Assembly (NCBI RefSeq): GCF_007097245.1
Contig: NZ_VJZT01000003.1
Coordinates: 124,001 to 188,000, forward strand
DNA: 64,000 bases
Direction: 5' to 3'
Source of the DNA: Flavobacterium restrictum
GTDB lineage: Bacteria; Bacteroidota; Bacteroidia; Flavobacteriales; Flavobacteriaceae
Numbering within the stretch: position 1 is the stretch's first letter; the number at the start of each line of letters is the position of its first letter. Positions 8,046 through 17,266 of the stretch are shown here, piece after piece. Made by a program: the position numbers and the translations under genes. The notes under the pieces were generated by a model. It did not search any database. It saw only the letters and a program-made list of their open reading frames with translations, and was not told the DNA's origin.

Positions 8046-11000
8046 CCCAAAAGAAATTCGGGCTTCTTCCTCGGGGCTTTTAAAATAGGTTATTCGAGCG
8101 GTTACTACATTCAAAGCATTGAGCCAAACGCCGCCTCCAATGGCATTGTGCCACCTTCTAGATTGGTCATTCGTTGTCCAAACGCGACCATAGTCAACAC
8201 CGCCTAGAATGCCGTAGGACATTGGGATCACGCTTCGTTTTATTTGTCCAATGCTCCAGCGGATATCCATGCTTTGATAAAAGGATTGTTTGCCCAGAAA
8301 GCGTTCGTTTCTATACCCTCTTAAATCATAATCACCTCCCAAAGCGGCTCCTTGATAAAACTCGAAATTGTCGTTGAAGAGTATTTTTGACTTGATAATA
8401 GTAGCCAATACAATTTTGCCATTGCGATCCAACTGGTGGTTGAAATTGATTTTACTTTCTAATGCCGCAAAGTTTTGTTGGGTCAAATCGGTATTCATTT
8501 TCCAACTTCCCATCACCGAAAATCCAAAACCCATAGACGGAAAAGCGGGTAAATCATAATTTTCAAAACTGTATTTCAGGGTCGCTCCAGCAAATTTTTG
8601 TCGGTCAAAAACAGCTGGATTTACAGTACCAGGCACATTGACAAACCGATTCTCGGTTGCGGCAACGGTGATGCGTTCAAAAGTCGTTGCTAGTGCGATT
8701 TCGCTCCCCATTCGTCCCATTTTTTTGATTGTTGGCGCAATTTTAAGCGTTCGGAGTCGGACTCTATTGTAATCCATTCCGTAAATATCATCCTCGTTTA
8801 GAGTTTCATTTCCATACCCAAAATAATTAATGGTAAAATTGGGACTGGTATATTTTGTTTCTAAATCAAGATTCCATTTTCCAATTGTTTTTGGGAAATG
8901 GGCGGTGTACAGCAACTCGAAACCATTGGTTGCAAAAAAATAATTGGCTGTCAAAATGTGTTTTTGTGTAAACGGATTTTGCTTAAATCGGTTCACGGTA
9001 TAGCTGGAAATAAAACCTAATTTTACCCCATCATCGGGATTATAACCTCCAAAAGGCAATCCAGCAATGGCATTGTATTTTGGTTTTTCGTAATTATAAA
9101 AATTGGTTTCGTAATCGTCGGTTAGGATTTTTCGGGTTTTAGCATCGATTTCGAAGGTGTTTTTTTTGGTTTTAAAATCATAAACAACAACTTGTTTTCC
9201 GTTGTTGATTGTATAAGTATCAGGATCAGCACCACCGAGTAATCGGACGGTTATTCCTGATTTTGAATTGTCTTTTACTTCAAAAGTGTCCTCGTTGTCC
9301 AATCCATAAATCCAAACGGTTTTGGTTTTTGGAGCGGTAAATTTTTTGGTGTATACAAGTGTTGTCGTGTCCTTTTTGATGCTGTAAACGGCAACTTCAA
9401 GTTGGTTTTTGGCAGGCGATGAAAGAATAAATTTGTCTTTTTTATTGGTGCCCACAATCAATACTGTTTTTTGTAAAACTGCATAATATTCTTTGGCATA
9501 CCGCTGTAATTGTAGTTTTCTAACTTTTAATTGTGCTTTTATTTTTTCAATAGTGGCATCTTGCACTTCTTTTGGCAAATTGTCAAAAGCTCGGTCAATA
9601 GCCGCATCCGAGAGGTTGTCTTGAATGTATTTGGCCTGTACAATCCAATCCTTTTCGACAGCAGTTTTCAACAAAGCCAAGTCTTGGGGATAGGGTTCGC
9701 GATTGAACCATTTTACATTCTTAATATCAGCATCAAAGGTTTGCATGTGGCGTAATGCGGGCATTTTCATCAATAACGAAAGCAAATTCCCGTCGTATTT
9801 GTTAAACGCCTGATCCCGATCTTTAGGAATGGGTTTGTATATTTTGTTGTCACCATCCTTGAATTCGCTCCAACGCCATTGGTCGCTATGCCGATCCCAA
9901 TCGCCTATTAACATGTCAAATAAACGGGCTTTGATATAGGCATTTTCGTCGATTTTGTATTTTTCGTCTTTATGTAAATTTTTCAATACGTCTTCGGTAC
10001 TGATTATTTTATTGGGATTGTCAAACAGTTCTCCTGCTTTTTGGCTGTCACTTGGTCGCTCTTCAAGAAGGTATAATTCATTGCCGTAAGTGGCATTAAA
10101 TCCTTTTAAAGCATTGTGTTTCGGGATGTAAAACAGTTTTGGATTCGTGTGATAGACACCAATTTTTTCGGCTAAATTGCCAACTGCAAAAGGCGTATAG
10201 GGGTGCGAAGTGGTATAAAAATCAAACAAAAAATCCTCGGCATACGTGTTTTCAAAATCGGTTACAACATATTGGTCTTTAAACGCTACCGATTGCAGGA
10301 ACCGAGTGGCGCTTTTTTTCAAGGCACGCATCACGTATTCTTTTCCGTCTTTGTCAACGAGTTGTAAGGAATTTGACTGGTGTCCGCCACCCGCTCTTTT
10401 GGGTTGTAGTCCGCCGTACAAAGTGTCCAGCGTAGCGGTAGGTACGGTTACAGGAGTGCTGTAAACTTTGCGAAAATGAGTGCCAAATAAAAAGCGGTAA
10501 AAACCATTTTTTTGAGTTTGTTTTGCGCTGTAAATCGTTGCCGTAGTGGTTTTTGGGAACGAATTAGTTGGCAACGGAACAAAAACTTCATTGGAAGGCA
10601 AAATAGTGGTTTCAAAAAGTAATTTTTCATTTTGATGGGCATTGCCATAAAAAGCGGCTTTTGCACCTCCATTTTCATAAATAGAAAGTGCTACATAGCC
10701 ATTTCCTCCATAGGAGAAATCGTTAGGAAAAACAGCTTTTGCCGCCTCTGATTTTGACCCTGCACCACTTATAATTTGTTTCACATTATCATGGTCAATG
10801 TATTGTAAATTATGATCGTGACCAGAAACTACGACAACATTTGTATAACTTTGCAGCAGCGTTTTGATGCGTTTTACAAAAATAGTATATTGCTTGTTTT
10901 GAATGTCTTGTGGACTAATTCCAGATGTTTTTCGTAAAATATTGATAAACGAACCTACAACTGGCAACGGAATTTTTTGTTCCAATGGAAAGAGTTGCTT

Positions 11001-11756
11001 TGCTACCGAAAATTGTCCGCCATGAGTGCCGTTGCTCATCAGCGGGTGGTGCATGGCGAGAACCACGTTTTTGTCTTTGTTTTTATTCAAAAGATCTTCT
11101 AATGCATCAAAAAAATCTTCTCTGGTTTTAATGTCCACATCTTCATTTATGGTGGGATTTTTGTCCCAATCTTCTAGAAACCATTGGCTGTCGATAGCAA
11201 TTAACAACAGGTTGGAATTGATTTTTACACTTTCAATTGGGCCATTTTTTTGAGGCAAAAAACTTTTTTTATCCTTCAAATACGTGGTCACTATTTTTGA
11301 TTGTCGCTCTAATCCCTTGATGCCGCTGTACCAATCGTGATTTCCAGGAATGAAAATGGTATTTCCTTTGAAATTATCGGTTAGTTTTAATTGATTGTTT
11401 AGTTTGGTTTCGGCAATTTTTCTGGCTTTTGGATTGTCGTTATTAGGCATTCCTTTGGGGTAAATATTATCGCCTAGAAATAGTAAGGTGCTGTTTTTAT
11501 TGGCTTTGCCTAATCTTGTAGTAAGTAAATTTAGCGTTTGTTGCGGTAGTACTTCGTCCGCATTTCCGGCATCGCCAATAAGGTAGAACGTATGCGCAAT
11601 TCTAGCTGTATCCTCACCGTTTGTAGTGGCTTCCGTGTGGCTTGATTTCCCAAATTGTGCGTGGTGTGTTGCACAAGATTGGAAAATAAAAATAGCTAGC
11701 AGAGTCAAATACGTACTTTTAGCACCAATAAAAATTTTATTCCAAAACAATTCCAT
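8028..11756 (-). CDS. Three-part envelope fusion: metallophosphoesterase, kinase-like domain, Omp85-type outer-membrane barrel
   Basis: A 1242-residue lipoprotein (lipobox FQSC, C28). Residues 55-370 form a calcineurin-like phosphoesterase with all metal motifs: GDAG 61-64, GDN 95-97, GNHD 138-141, HH 236-237 and GHDH 312-315. Residues about 446-700 look like an atypical kinase: a strand with K480/K481 (YVMRALKK), LYLLEERPSD near 561-570, a catalytic-loop-like GDWDRHSDQW (618-627), then IPKDRDQAF (643-651), reminiscent of Fam20/CotH/HipA kinases. From about 860 onward the sequence is beta-barrel, ending with the surface-antigen hallmark GGDYDLRGYRNERF and an F-terminal strand. The likely place is the outer membrane with the enzyme parts in the periplasm or outside. 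The phosphoesterase and barrel assignments are strong; the kinase reading is inference. Confidence 0.9.
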   Translation of the reverse strand: MELFWNKIFIGAKSTYLTLLAIFIFQSCATHHAQFGKSSHTEATTNGEDTARIAHTFYLIGDAGNADEVLPQQTLNLLTTRLGKANKNSTLLFLGDNIYPKGMPNNDNPKARKIAETKLNNQLKLTDNFKGNTIFIPGNHDWYSGIKGLERQSKIVTTYLKDKKSFLPQKNGPIESVKINSNLLLIAIDSQWFLEDWDKNPTINEDVDIKTREDFFDALEDLLNKNKDKNVVLAMHHPLMSNGTHGGQFSVAKQLFPLEQKIPLPVVGSFINILRKTSGISPQDIQNKQYTIFVKRIKTLLQSYTNVVVVSGHDHNLQYIDHDNVKQIISGAGSKSEAAKAVFPNDFSYGGNGYVALSIYENGGAKAAFYGNAHQNEKLLFETTILPSNEVFVPLPTNSFPKTTTATIYSAKQTQKNGFYRFLFGTHFRKVYSTPVTVPTATLDTLYGGLQPKRAGGGHQSNSLQLVDKDGKEYVMRALKKSATRFLQSVAFKDQYVVTDFENTYAEDFLFDFYTTSHPYTPFAVGNLAEKIGVYHTNPKLFYIPKHNALKGFNATYGNELYLLEERPSDSQKAGELFDNPNKIISTEDVLKNLHKDEKYKIDENAYIKARLFDMLIGDWDRHSDQWRWSEFKDGDNKIYKPIPKDRDQAFNKYDGNLLSLLMKMPALRHMQTFDADIKNVKWFNREPYPQDLALLKTAVEKDWIVQAKYIQDNLSDAAIDRAFDNLPKEVQDATIEKIKAQLKVRKLQLQRYAKEYYAVLQKTVLIVGTNKKDKFILSSPAKNQLEVAVYSIKKDTTTLVYTKKFTAPKTKTVWIYGLDNEDTFEVKDNSKSGITVRLLGGADPDTYTINNGKQVVVYDFKTKKNTFEIDAKTRKILTDDYETNFYNYEKPKYNAIAGLPFGGYNPDDGVKLGFISSYTVNRFKQNPFTQKHILTANYFFATNGFELLYTAHFPKTIGKWNLDLETKYTSPNFTINYFGYGNETLNEDDIYGMDYNRVRLRTLKIAPTIKKMGRMGSEIALATTFERITVAATENRFVNVPGTVNPAVFDRQKFAGATLKYSFENYDLPAFPSMGFGFSVMGSWKMNTDLTQQNFAALESKINFNHQLDRNGKIVLATIIKSKILFNDNFEFYQGAALGGDYDLRGYRNERFLGKQSFYQSMDIRWSIGQIKRSVIPMSYGILGGVDYGRVWTTNDQSRRWHNAIGGGVWLNALNVVTARITYFKSPEEEARISFGLGFGF

Positions 11757-11783
11757 AATTTAGTGGTATAATAATTTATTTAT

Positions 11784-12980
11784 ATGACTCTTATAGAAAA
11801 AACACAAGACTTTGTTTCAAAGTTACTCAAAGATAAACTTTCTAGCGAATATACCTACCATAATTTAAATCATACTCAAGGCGTTGTCAAAGCGGTGGAG
11901 ACGCTTTGCGAAAAGGAAAACGTAAGTGATTTAGATAAAGAACTTTTGGTAATTGCCGCTTGGTTTCACGATACGGGTTACACGAAAGATGCCGAAAACC
12001 ATGAAGTACATAGTGCGGTTATTGCTACTTCTTTTTTGATTGAAAAAAAAGTAGCTACAGATTCTATTACCCAAATTGTAGCACTGATTAAGGCTACCGA
12101 AAAAAAATATGTTCCCCAGAATGAGTTGGAAAAAATCATAAAAGACGCTGATTATTACCATCTTTTTGGTTCCGATTATCTGTTTAGTTGTGAAGGATTG
12201 CGAAAAGAATGGCAAAACACCGAAAATAAAACCTTCACCGACAAAGAATGGGCGTTGCTCAATTTTGATTTTATGGTCAATGTGCATCAATTTTACACGG
12301 AGTATGCTATCGCTAATTGGCAACCTTTGAAAGATAAAAATTGTATTGCGCTTCAGCAAAAAATCAACGCCAAAGCAGATAAATCGATTACAAAAGAAAA
12401 GAAAGCCAAAAAAATAAAAACAGAAAAGACAGAGAAGCCCGAAAAATCAGAACGTGGCATAGATACTGTATTTAGAGTAACATTGGGCAATCATACAAGA
12501 TTGAGTGGTATTGCTGATAGTAAGGCTAATATTCTTTTATCGGTAAATGCTATTATTATTTCGATTGCTTTGTCTACTATAATCCCAAAGTTAGACAATC
12601 CAAAATACGTTCATTTAATGATTCCTACTTTAATTATGATAGTTTCAAGTGTCACGACTATCATTTTTGCCATTCTTTCTACCCGACCTAAAGTAACCAA
12701 AGGTATTTTTACCAGGCAGGACATCGAAGAAAAAAAAGTAAATCTCTTGTTTTTTGGTAATTTTTATAAAATGCCTCTCCAAGAATACCAATGGGCTATG
12801 AACGAAATGATGAAAGACAAAGAGTATATTTACAACACAATGATTAAAGATTTGTATTTTTTAGGAGTTGTTTTGGAACGAAAATATCGTTTATTGCGTG
12901 TGGCTTACAACTTTTTTATGTTTGGAATTGTAATCACGGTTTTATCTTTTATTATTGCCTTCAAAATGATTGGAAATTAA
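11784..12980 (+). CDS. HD-domain phosphohydrolase fused to a Pycsar effector-like (PycTM, DUF5706) membrane domain
   Basis: A 398-residue protein. The N-terminal half is an HD domain with metal ligands at H30 (YHNLNH), H62-D63 (AAWFHDTGY) and D121 (KDADYYHLFG). A lysine-rich linker (about 195-222) leads to a membrane domain whose TRLSGIADSKANILLSVNAI opening matches the Pycsar effector family, followed by transmembrane helices near 248-270, 280-302 and 370-393. In Pycsar defence, stand-alone PycTM proteins respond to cCMP or cUMP made by a neighbouring cyclase and damage the membrane. Here no cyclase is adjacent and the effector domain is tied to a putative phosphodiesterase. The neighbour is a convergent GAF-domain gene overlapping by 4 bases. 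The fusion is seen; its role is unknown. Confidence 0.9.
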   Translation: MTLIEKTQDFVSKLLKDKLSSEYTYHNLNHTQGVVKAVETLCEKENVSDLDKELLVIAAWFHDTGYTKDAENHEVHSAVIATSFLIEKKVATDSITQIVALIKATEKKYVPQNELEKIIKDADYYHLFGSDYLFSCEGLRKEWQNTENKTFTDKEWALLNFDFMVNVHQFYTEYAIANWQPLKDKNCIALQQKINAKADKSITKEKKAKKIKTEKTEKPEKSERGIDTVFRVTLGNHTRLSGIADSKANILLSVNAIIISIALSTIIPKLDNPKYVHLMIPTLIMIVSSVTTIIFAILSTRPKVTKGIFTRQDIEEKKVNLLFFGNFYKMPLQEYQWAMNEMMKDKEYIYNTMIKDLYFLGVVLERKYRLLRVAYNFFMFGIVITVLSFIIAFKMIGN

Positions 12981-15343
12981 TTTTCCTCTAATAATTCTTC
13001 ATACGAAAAACTTTTAAAGGCTTCGTTTTCAATAGTATTGAGCACTTTTACACGAATAGCGCGCAAACCCGAAACGCCTTGTAAATCTTCAACCTCAAAT
13101 TGTTCTATTGTTGGTTCCAGTATTTTCTTGAACTGCAAATATTTAATGTATTTTAAGTATTCTTGTTGTTCATTGTTGTGGGAATAGACAATCGTGATTT
13201 TTTCTTTTTGCGTAATGCGCTCTTGCGTTCCTTTGATGTGCGCTTTGTCAATTCGTTTTTTGACCACTTCATAGCGCGCATTGTAAGTGCCGTCAACATC
13301 AAAACGTTTTTCGTCCATTCTAAATCGAATCGAAAGTGGCGAACTAAAAACCAAAATCAGCGAAGTAACATCGAGTTCGTAGGGCAAGGAGGATTTGAGT
13401 TGGTGGTGTTCGAGTTCCATTTCACACAAGGTTTGCAATTGCCATAGTCGTAAATTATTCAAATACATGATTTCAAAAGCTTTTGTAGGCGTAATTGTAG
13501 CACCAATATAAAGGTTGTGCTCCACGCCATCGGTCTTAAAACGCTCGTAATAATGCGGATAAATGAGTTGCGCTTCAAGTTGTTTTTTGTCCAAAACCAT
13601 GGCTAATTTTTTATTGATAATCGACATGGCGTTGTCAAATTTCTTTCGAGATTGATAAAACAAACCGGTTTTTTCGTCCAGCGTATTAAAGTATTCTGTT
13701 TCTAATTGTTCGCTGTTAAAATCCATTTTGGTATTGCGTAAAATGGGATGGATTTCCTTTTCGATGTAGTTTTGAATTTGCTGTTCAGAGTCGGCTTTTA
13801 ACGGAAAATCAAGTTCGTTATAAAACGATTGCAACTCAAATTGGCGTTGTTCTAATAAAACTAAATTTTGATTTGATTTTTGGTTTTCAAAAATGGCCAA
13901 TAATGATTTTAATTGGTTTTTTAAATCTTCTTTTACCGTTTCATTTCGATGTTCCGAGGAGCCTTTTATATCAATTTGACCATACAATGGGAACACTTCT
14001 TTGAACACAATTTCTTTAAAAATATATTCTTTGTTGTGGTTGTTGGTTTGAAAATATTTATAGGCTTCCCTCTTAAATTTCCAGTACACGCTGGGATGAA
14101 TAGCCGTATATTCTCGTTGAATAATGGCTTCAACTTGGTGCAACATATCCGTATTATAGCGTTCAATGGTATCGACTAAATAGGGCAAAATCAGTTCTAG
14201 TTTTTCGGCATTGAGGCTGTTGAGGACTCTGGGCGTAGAGGCGACTAATTCGACAATTCCCAGCAGTACATTGTTCTTGGTAATAGGGGCAAAAACGGCA
14301 CTTTGAATGCCTTGTCGCAACAAATGATTGCCTAGATTTTCATTCTTGGAATCCAAAATATAGTGATTCACATCAGCTATAATTAGAGCTTTTTTGTCCT
14401 CTAATGCTTCTTTAAAACAAGAGCCGAATATGCTATTTGTACAACTTAATTCTTGACCGCTATGGAGCAAATAGCTCGATAAATTGTTGTCAATATAAGG
14501 TGGTCTAACAAAAGAATCGTCCTCTTGATTGTACATAATAAAGCCAATTCGTAAATCAGGAATTTTGAAAACTGATCTAAAAATAGATTCAAAAGTACTT
14601 TTCAGTTCGGCTTGTTCGGTTTCGGATTTTAGCAAATTGCTTTTCAAATTAGAAATAGCACTTTCCGTTGTGGCATCGTACAGGGTTACTATTCCAAAAC
14701 CTTTTAGAATCCAGCTTTCTTTAGGAAATTTTTCTTTCCAAAGCGCAATATCGTCGTAATTATCCAATAAGGCGTTGATTTCTTCGGGCAAAAGCGGTAC
14801 TGATTTTTCGGTGGGAATAATTTCTATAAAATCGGCATTGTAGAGAATTCGGTAATGATTCATTATTCCATTTTGATCTGTGATATCAAAAAACAAAGGT
14901 TTGTTGAAGTTGATATTTTGCCCATAAAAAGCATTCAAAATCAAGGTGCAATTTAAAACATACAATTGGTTGTCGCTCATGTCCCGAATCGAAATTTCCG
15001 AGGAAAATCCATCTTGCTGGAGTATTTTTTTGAAGCGTTCCGTATAATTAAAAGTCAAATCCTGAAACGGAATGGTAACCGCTTTTATCTCGTTATTTGT
15101 CAGTGCGGTAGGAAACAAATCGGCTAATAAATTCCGAACCAACGTTTCGTTTTCTTGTAGGACTTTCAAATCTTGAATTCCTTCTCGAAATTCAGGAAAA
15201 GCCGTAGTTTCTTGCAATAAAGCAGTAGCGTAATTCGAACGATAATCCACATCCGAAGCCGCAATTTGCTCCAATGATTCGATTAGTTTATGAAACGAAA
15301 TTAGGGTTTTAAAAGGGCTTTCTTTGAGTACAATTGTATTCAT
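12977..15343 (-). CDS. Large GAF-domain protein
   Basis: A 788-residue soluble protein. A GAF domain can be recognised over roughly residues 245-395: strands with RIGFIMYNQEDDSFVRPPYI, then ALIIADVNHYILDS and IQSAVFAPITKNNVLLGIVELVAS, the last being the classic final strand. The remaining long N- and C-terminal regions are mostly helical, without signal peptide or membrane helices, and match nothing I can name. Such proteins occur in Flavobacteriia as solitary cytosolic sensors. No kinase, cyclase or output domain is visible. It is preceded upstream by a terminator of the gene at 15470 and so probably has its own promoter. Confidence 0.82.
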   Translation of the reverse strand: MNTIVLKESPFKTLISFHKLIESLEQIAASDVDYRSNYATALLQETTAFPEFREGIQDLKVLQENETLVRNLLADLFPTALTNNEIKAVTIPFQDLTFNYTERFKKILQQDGFSSEISIRDMSDNQLYVLNCTLILNAFYGQNINFNKPLFFDITDQNGIMNHYRILYNADFIEIIPTEKSVPLLPEEINALLDNYDDIALWKEKFPKESWILKGFGIVTLYDATTESAISNLKSNLLKSETEQAELKSTFESIFRSVFKIPDLRIGFIMYNQEDDSFVRPPYIDNNLSSYLLHSGQELSCTNSIFGSCFKEALEDKKALIIADVNHYILDSKNENLGNHLLRQGIQSAVFAPITKNNVLLGIVELVASTPRVLNSLNAEKLELILPYLVDTIERYNTDMLHQVEAIIQREYTAIHPSVYWKFKREAYKYFQTNNHNKEYIFKEIVFKEVFPLYGQIDIKGSSEHRNETVKEDLKNQLKSLLAIFENQKSNQNLVLLEQRQFELQSFYNELDFPLKADSEQQIQNYIEKEIHPILRNTKMDFNSEQLETEYFNTLDEKTGLFYQSRKKFDNAMSIINKKLAMVLDKKQLEAQLIYPHYYERFKTDGVEHNLYIGATITPTKAFEIMYLNNLRLWQLQTLCEMELEHHQLKSSLPYELDVTSLILVFSSPLSIRFRMDEKRFDVDGTYNARYEVVKKRIDKAHIKGTQERITQKEKITIVYSHNNEQQEYLKYIKYLQFKKILEPTIEQFEVEDLQGVSGLRAIRVKVLNTIENEAFKSFSYEELLEEN

Positions 15344-15410
15344 TATTTAACTTTTTGAAAGTAAATTTACAAATAAAGCAGGAGTAAATTTGGTTTTTTA
15401 TTCATTAAAA

Positions 15411-15440
15411 AATCCCCAACTATTTTGATAATTGGGGATT
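15411..15440 (-). terminator. Rho-independent terminator of the nucleoid-associated protein gene
   Basis: Perfect 9-bp stem AATCCCCAA (15411-15419) paired with TTGGGGATT (15432-15440), with a 12-base loop. On the minus strand it is followed by a T-run. It lies 30 bases after the stop of the gene at 15470. Confidence 0.85.
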
Positions 15441-15469
15441 AATTGATTTAGAAAAAAAATAAAACGGTA

Positions 15470-16528
15470 TTAACTTTTTTGTTCTTTGTTAAAATAAACC
15501 AAGTAATAATACATTTGTTTTTCTTCGTCCCAACCTTTTTCTACATATTTTTCGGCGCTTTCGGGATTGATGAAATCCATTTTTATTTGAATGTGCGTAT
15601 CTAAATTGATGACATTTTTTATAGATTTTCTAGCGTCAGACACGGCTGCGTTGGCAATAGGAAACGAGGTTACGTCTTCAATACTGTATTTTTCGCCTTT
15701 GTCTACTTTGTAATTTTTGAATTCAGGAATCAAATCGGGATTGTCTAATACTTCATTCAAGAAATTGGTTTCCTCGAACTGATCATTTTTGGCAAAATAA
15801 TTTACAGATCGGTTCATGAACATTACTTCTTCTTTCTTGTCTTCGGCAGGAAAAACAACGTCTTTGGCAAAACTCTGACAAAATTTCAAGTATTTTTTGG
15901 TGATAAAATTTTCATCCTCAAAAGCATCTACAGATAAGAAATGTTCCAACCAATAGCGGGCATCATAGCGGTTGCTGTCTACAGATAAAATCTTGAAGCC
16001 TTCCTCTTTTTTGTAATTAAAAATCAAACAACCTTTGTCTAGTTTATTCAAACTCACGCCTTGTTGCAGGATCATTTCTAGATGCGTGCTTTTCTCTTCG
16101 AATTGTAAAAAATCAGATTGAATTTCGCTTTTGAAAATCCCAATAGCATCTACAACATTGTTATCGATACTTAAATTGGTCAAATAAGTCACGTACACTT
16201 CGCCGTTTTTAATATGTGGATGGTTCGATTGTTCGTATAAATGTTTGGTTATTTTTTTGGAAACCTCGTGCAGCGCATCTGGTTTGTCAAAAATTTCGCA
16301 AGCATATTTAAACATATCATTGTAGTCTAAATCAACTTCATGAGCAAACTGAAAGTAGTTCTCTTCTTTTTCTCTAAAGGGTTTAAAGAAAAATTCCTTC
16401 ATCAAAGGCACAATTTCATCGTTTAAATTAAACGTTTGTTCGGATAAGAACAACGGTTCGTTTTTGCTTATATTTCCCACTCGGTGAATGGATAACGTGT
16501 CGATGTGCGTGTTAAATAAGTTGATCAT
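15470..16528 (-). CDS. Nucleoid-associated protein (NdpA/YejK family)
   Basis: A 352-residue acidic soluble protein resembling the 37-kDa nucleoid-associated protein family (PF04245). It opens with the typical helical start (MINLFNTHIDTLSIHRVGNI), and the region IGIFKSEIQSDFLQFEE with KGCLIFNYKKEEGFKILSVDSNRYDARYWLEHFL carries the conserved core. Its length is typical. Family members bind the nucleoid, but the molecular role is poorly known and some associate with mobile-element defence. It is followed by a clear terminator and preceded by a hairpin-rich spacer, so it appears monocistronic or only loosely coupled to the gene at 16641. Confidence 0.85.
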   Translation of the reverse strand: MINLFNTHIDTLSIHRVGNISKNEPLFLSEQTFNLNDEIVPLMKEFFFKPFREKEENYFQFAHEVDLDYNDMFKYACEIFDKPDALHEVSKKITKHLYEQSNHPHIKNGEVYVTYLTNLSIDNNVVDAIGIFKSEIQSDFLQFEEKSTHLEMILQQGVSLNKLDKGCLIFNYKKEEGFKILSVDSNRYDARYWLEHFLSVDAFEDENFITKKYLKFCQSFAKDVVFPAEDKKEEVMFMNRSVNYFAKNDQFEETNFLNEVLDNPDLIPEFKNYKVDKGEKYSIEDVTSFPIANAAVSDARKSIKNVINLDTHIQIKMDFINPESAEKYVEKGWDEEKQMYYYLVYFNKEQKS

Positions 16529-16554
16529 TTTTTTTGTTTTTATGTACTAATTAA

Positions 16555-16625
16555 GAGAAAAGAGGCAAGAAACAAGAGGTAAGACTCTCTAAATCTCTCC
16601 TCTTGTTTCTTGCTTCTTTCCTCTA
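16555..16625. repeat. Long imperfect inverted repeat in spacer
   Basis: Two 15-base arms GCAAGAAACAAGAGG (16565-16579) and CCTCTTGTTTCTTGC (16599-16613) are perfect complements. With the flanking purine-rich and pyrimidine-rich bases they extend to about 26 bp with two mismatches. The loop is about 19 bases. There is no T-run directly after either arm, so it is not a standard terminator, although it lies between two minus-strand genes and could attenuate or protect the transcript. Confidence 0.8.
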
Positions 16626-16640
16626 ATCTCTTATTTCTGG

Positions 16641-17180
16641 TTAATTCCAATTTTCTTCAAACCCAAAATCTTCAAAGCTGTCGTCACCGCTAAACATATC
16701 CAGATCATCTTCATCTAAATCATCTTCAAATTCGCCGTAAATATCATCGTGCATATCGGCTTCAAAGTTTTTCTCCATGGCTTCATCAGGCATTTCTCCG
16801 TGCGAAAAAATGGTTTCAGGATACATATTTCCTGCAACTTGATCTTCTACAGCGGCTAATTCTACTAGGAAAGTCCACATGTTAATAAAATCGTACACGT
16901 AAATAATCTTGGTATTTTGTTTGTCTAAAATTTCCGATAAGATGTAATCGCTCATTGTTTTTTGTTCGCCAGGAATATCGCCAGTATCAAACATAGGGAT
17001 TTCATCTTCTTGATTCCAAGTTTCATCGCAGGTATAAAACGAGGCGACTTCCATGCCATCAAATCCAAAAGAATTGAAAATAGCATTGTGTAAATCTTCT
17101 AAAGTATCGTCTTCCAGTATGGCAATATCTCTAAAAATGTCTTCTTCGGCGTCTAAAATAACTCTGAATTTGTAAACCAT
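16641..17180 (-). CDS. IS1096-passenger TnpR / pRiA4b ORF-3-like acidic protein
   Basis: A 179-residue protein. The N-terminal 130 residues match the pattern of the plasmid pRiA4b ORF-3 / IS1096 passenger family: MVYKFRVILDAEEDIFRDIAI, then DTLEDLHNAIFNSFGFDG and IIYVYDFINMWTFLVELAAVE. The last 50 residues are extremely acidic (DEDDLDMFSGDDSFEDFG). Despite the name no transposase lies near, and in flavobacteria this family is chromosomal and stable. Its role is unknown. A -7 element lies upstream (17204-17211). Confidence 0.82.
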   Translation of the reverse strand: MVYKFRVILDAEEDIFRDIAILEDDTLEDLHNAIFNSFGFDGMEVASFYTCDETWNQEDEIPMFDTGDIPGEQKTMSDYILSEILDKQNTKIIYVYDFINMWTFLVELAAVEDQVAGNMYPETIFSHGEMPDEAMEKNFEADMHDDIYGEFEDDLDEDDLDMFSGDDSFEDFGFEENWN

Positions 17181-17203
17181 AATCTTTGTTTTTATTGAAA
17201 GTT

Positions 17204-17211
17204 CAAAGGTA
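17204..17211 (-). promoter_or_regulatory. -7 element (TACCTTTG) for the 17180 gene
   Basis: On the minus strand TACCTTTG matches TAnnTTTG and ends 23 bases before the ATG. Just upstream lies a 16-base motif (17214-17229) that recurs at 63687-63702 before another gene. Confidence 0.45.
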
Positions 17212-17266
17212 AATTATAAATTATGAATTCCGAATTCCGAACTGCGATTTGTTGAAAATATTTTGG

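Noticed and set aside
11784..15343. Complete Pycsar operon with the GAF gene as cyclase
   Set aside because: The GAF protein shows no cyclase catalytic motifs and is transcribed in the opposite direction.
16641..17180. Insertion sequence suggested by the IS1096 passenger name
   Set aside because: No transposase, terminal repeats or target duplication nearby; the family is commonly chromosomal.
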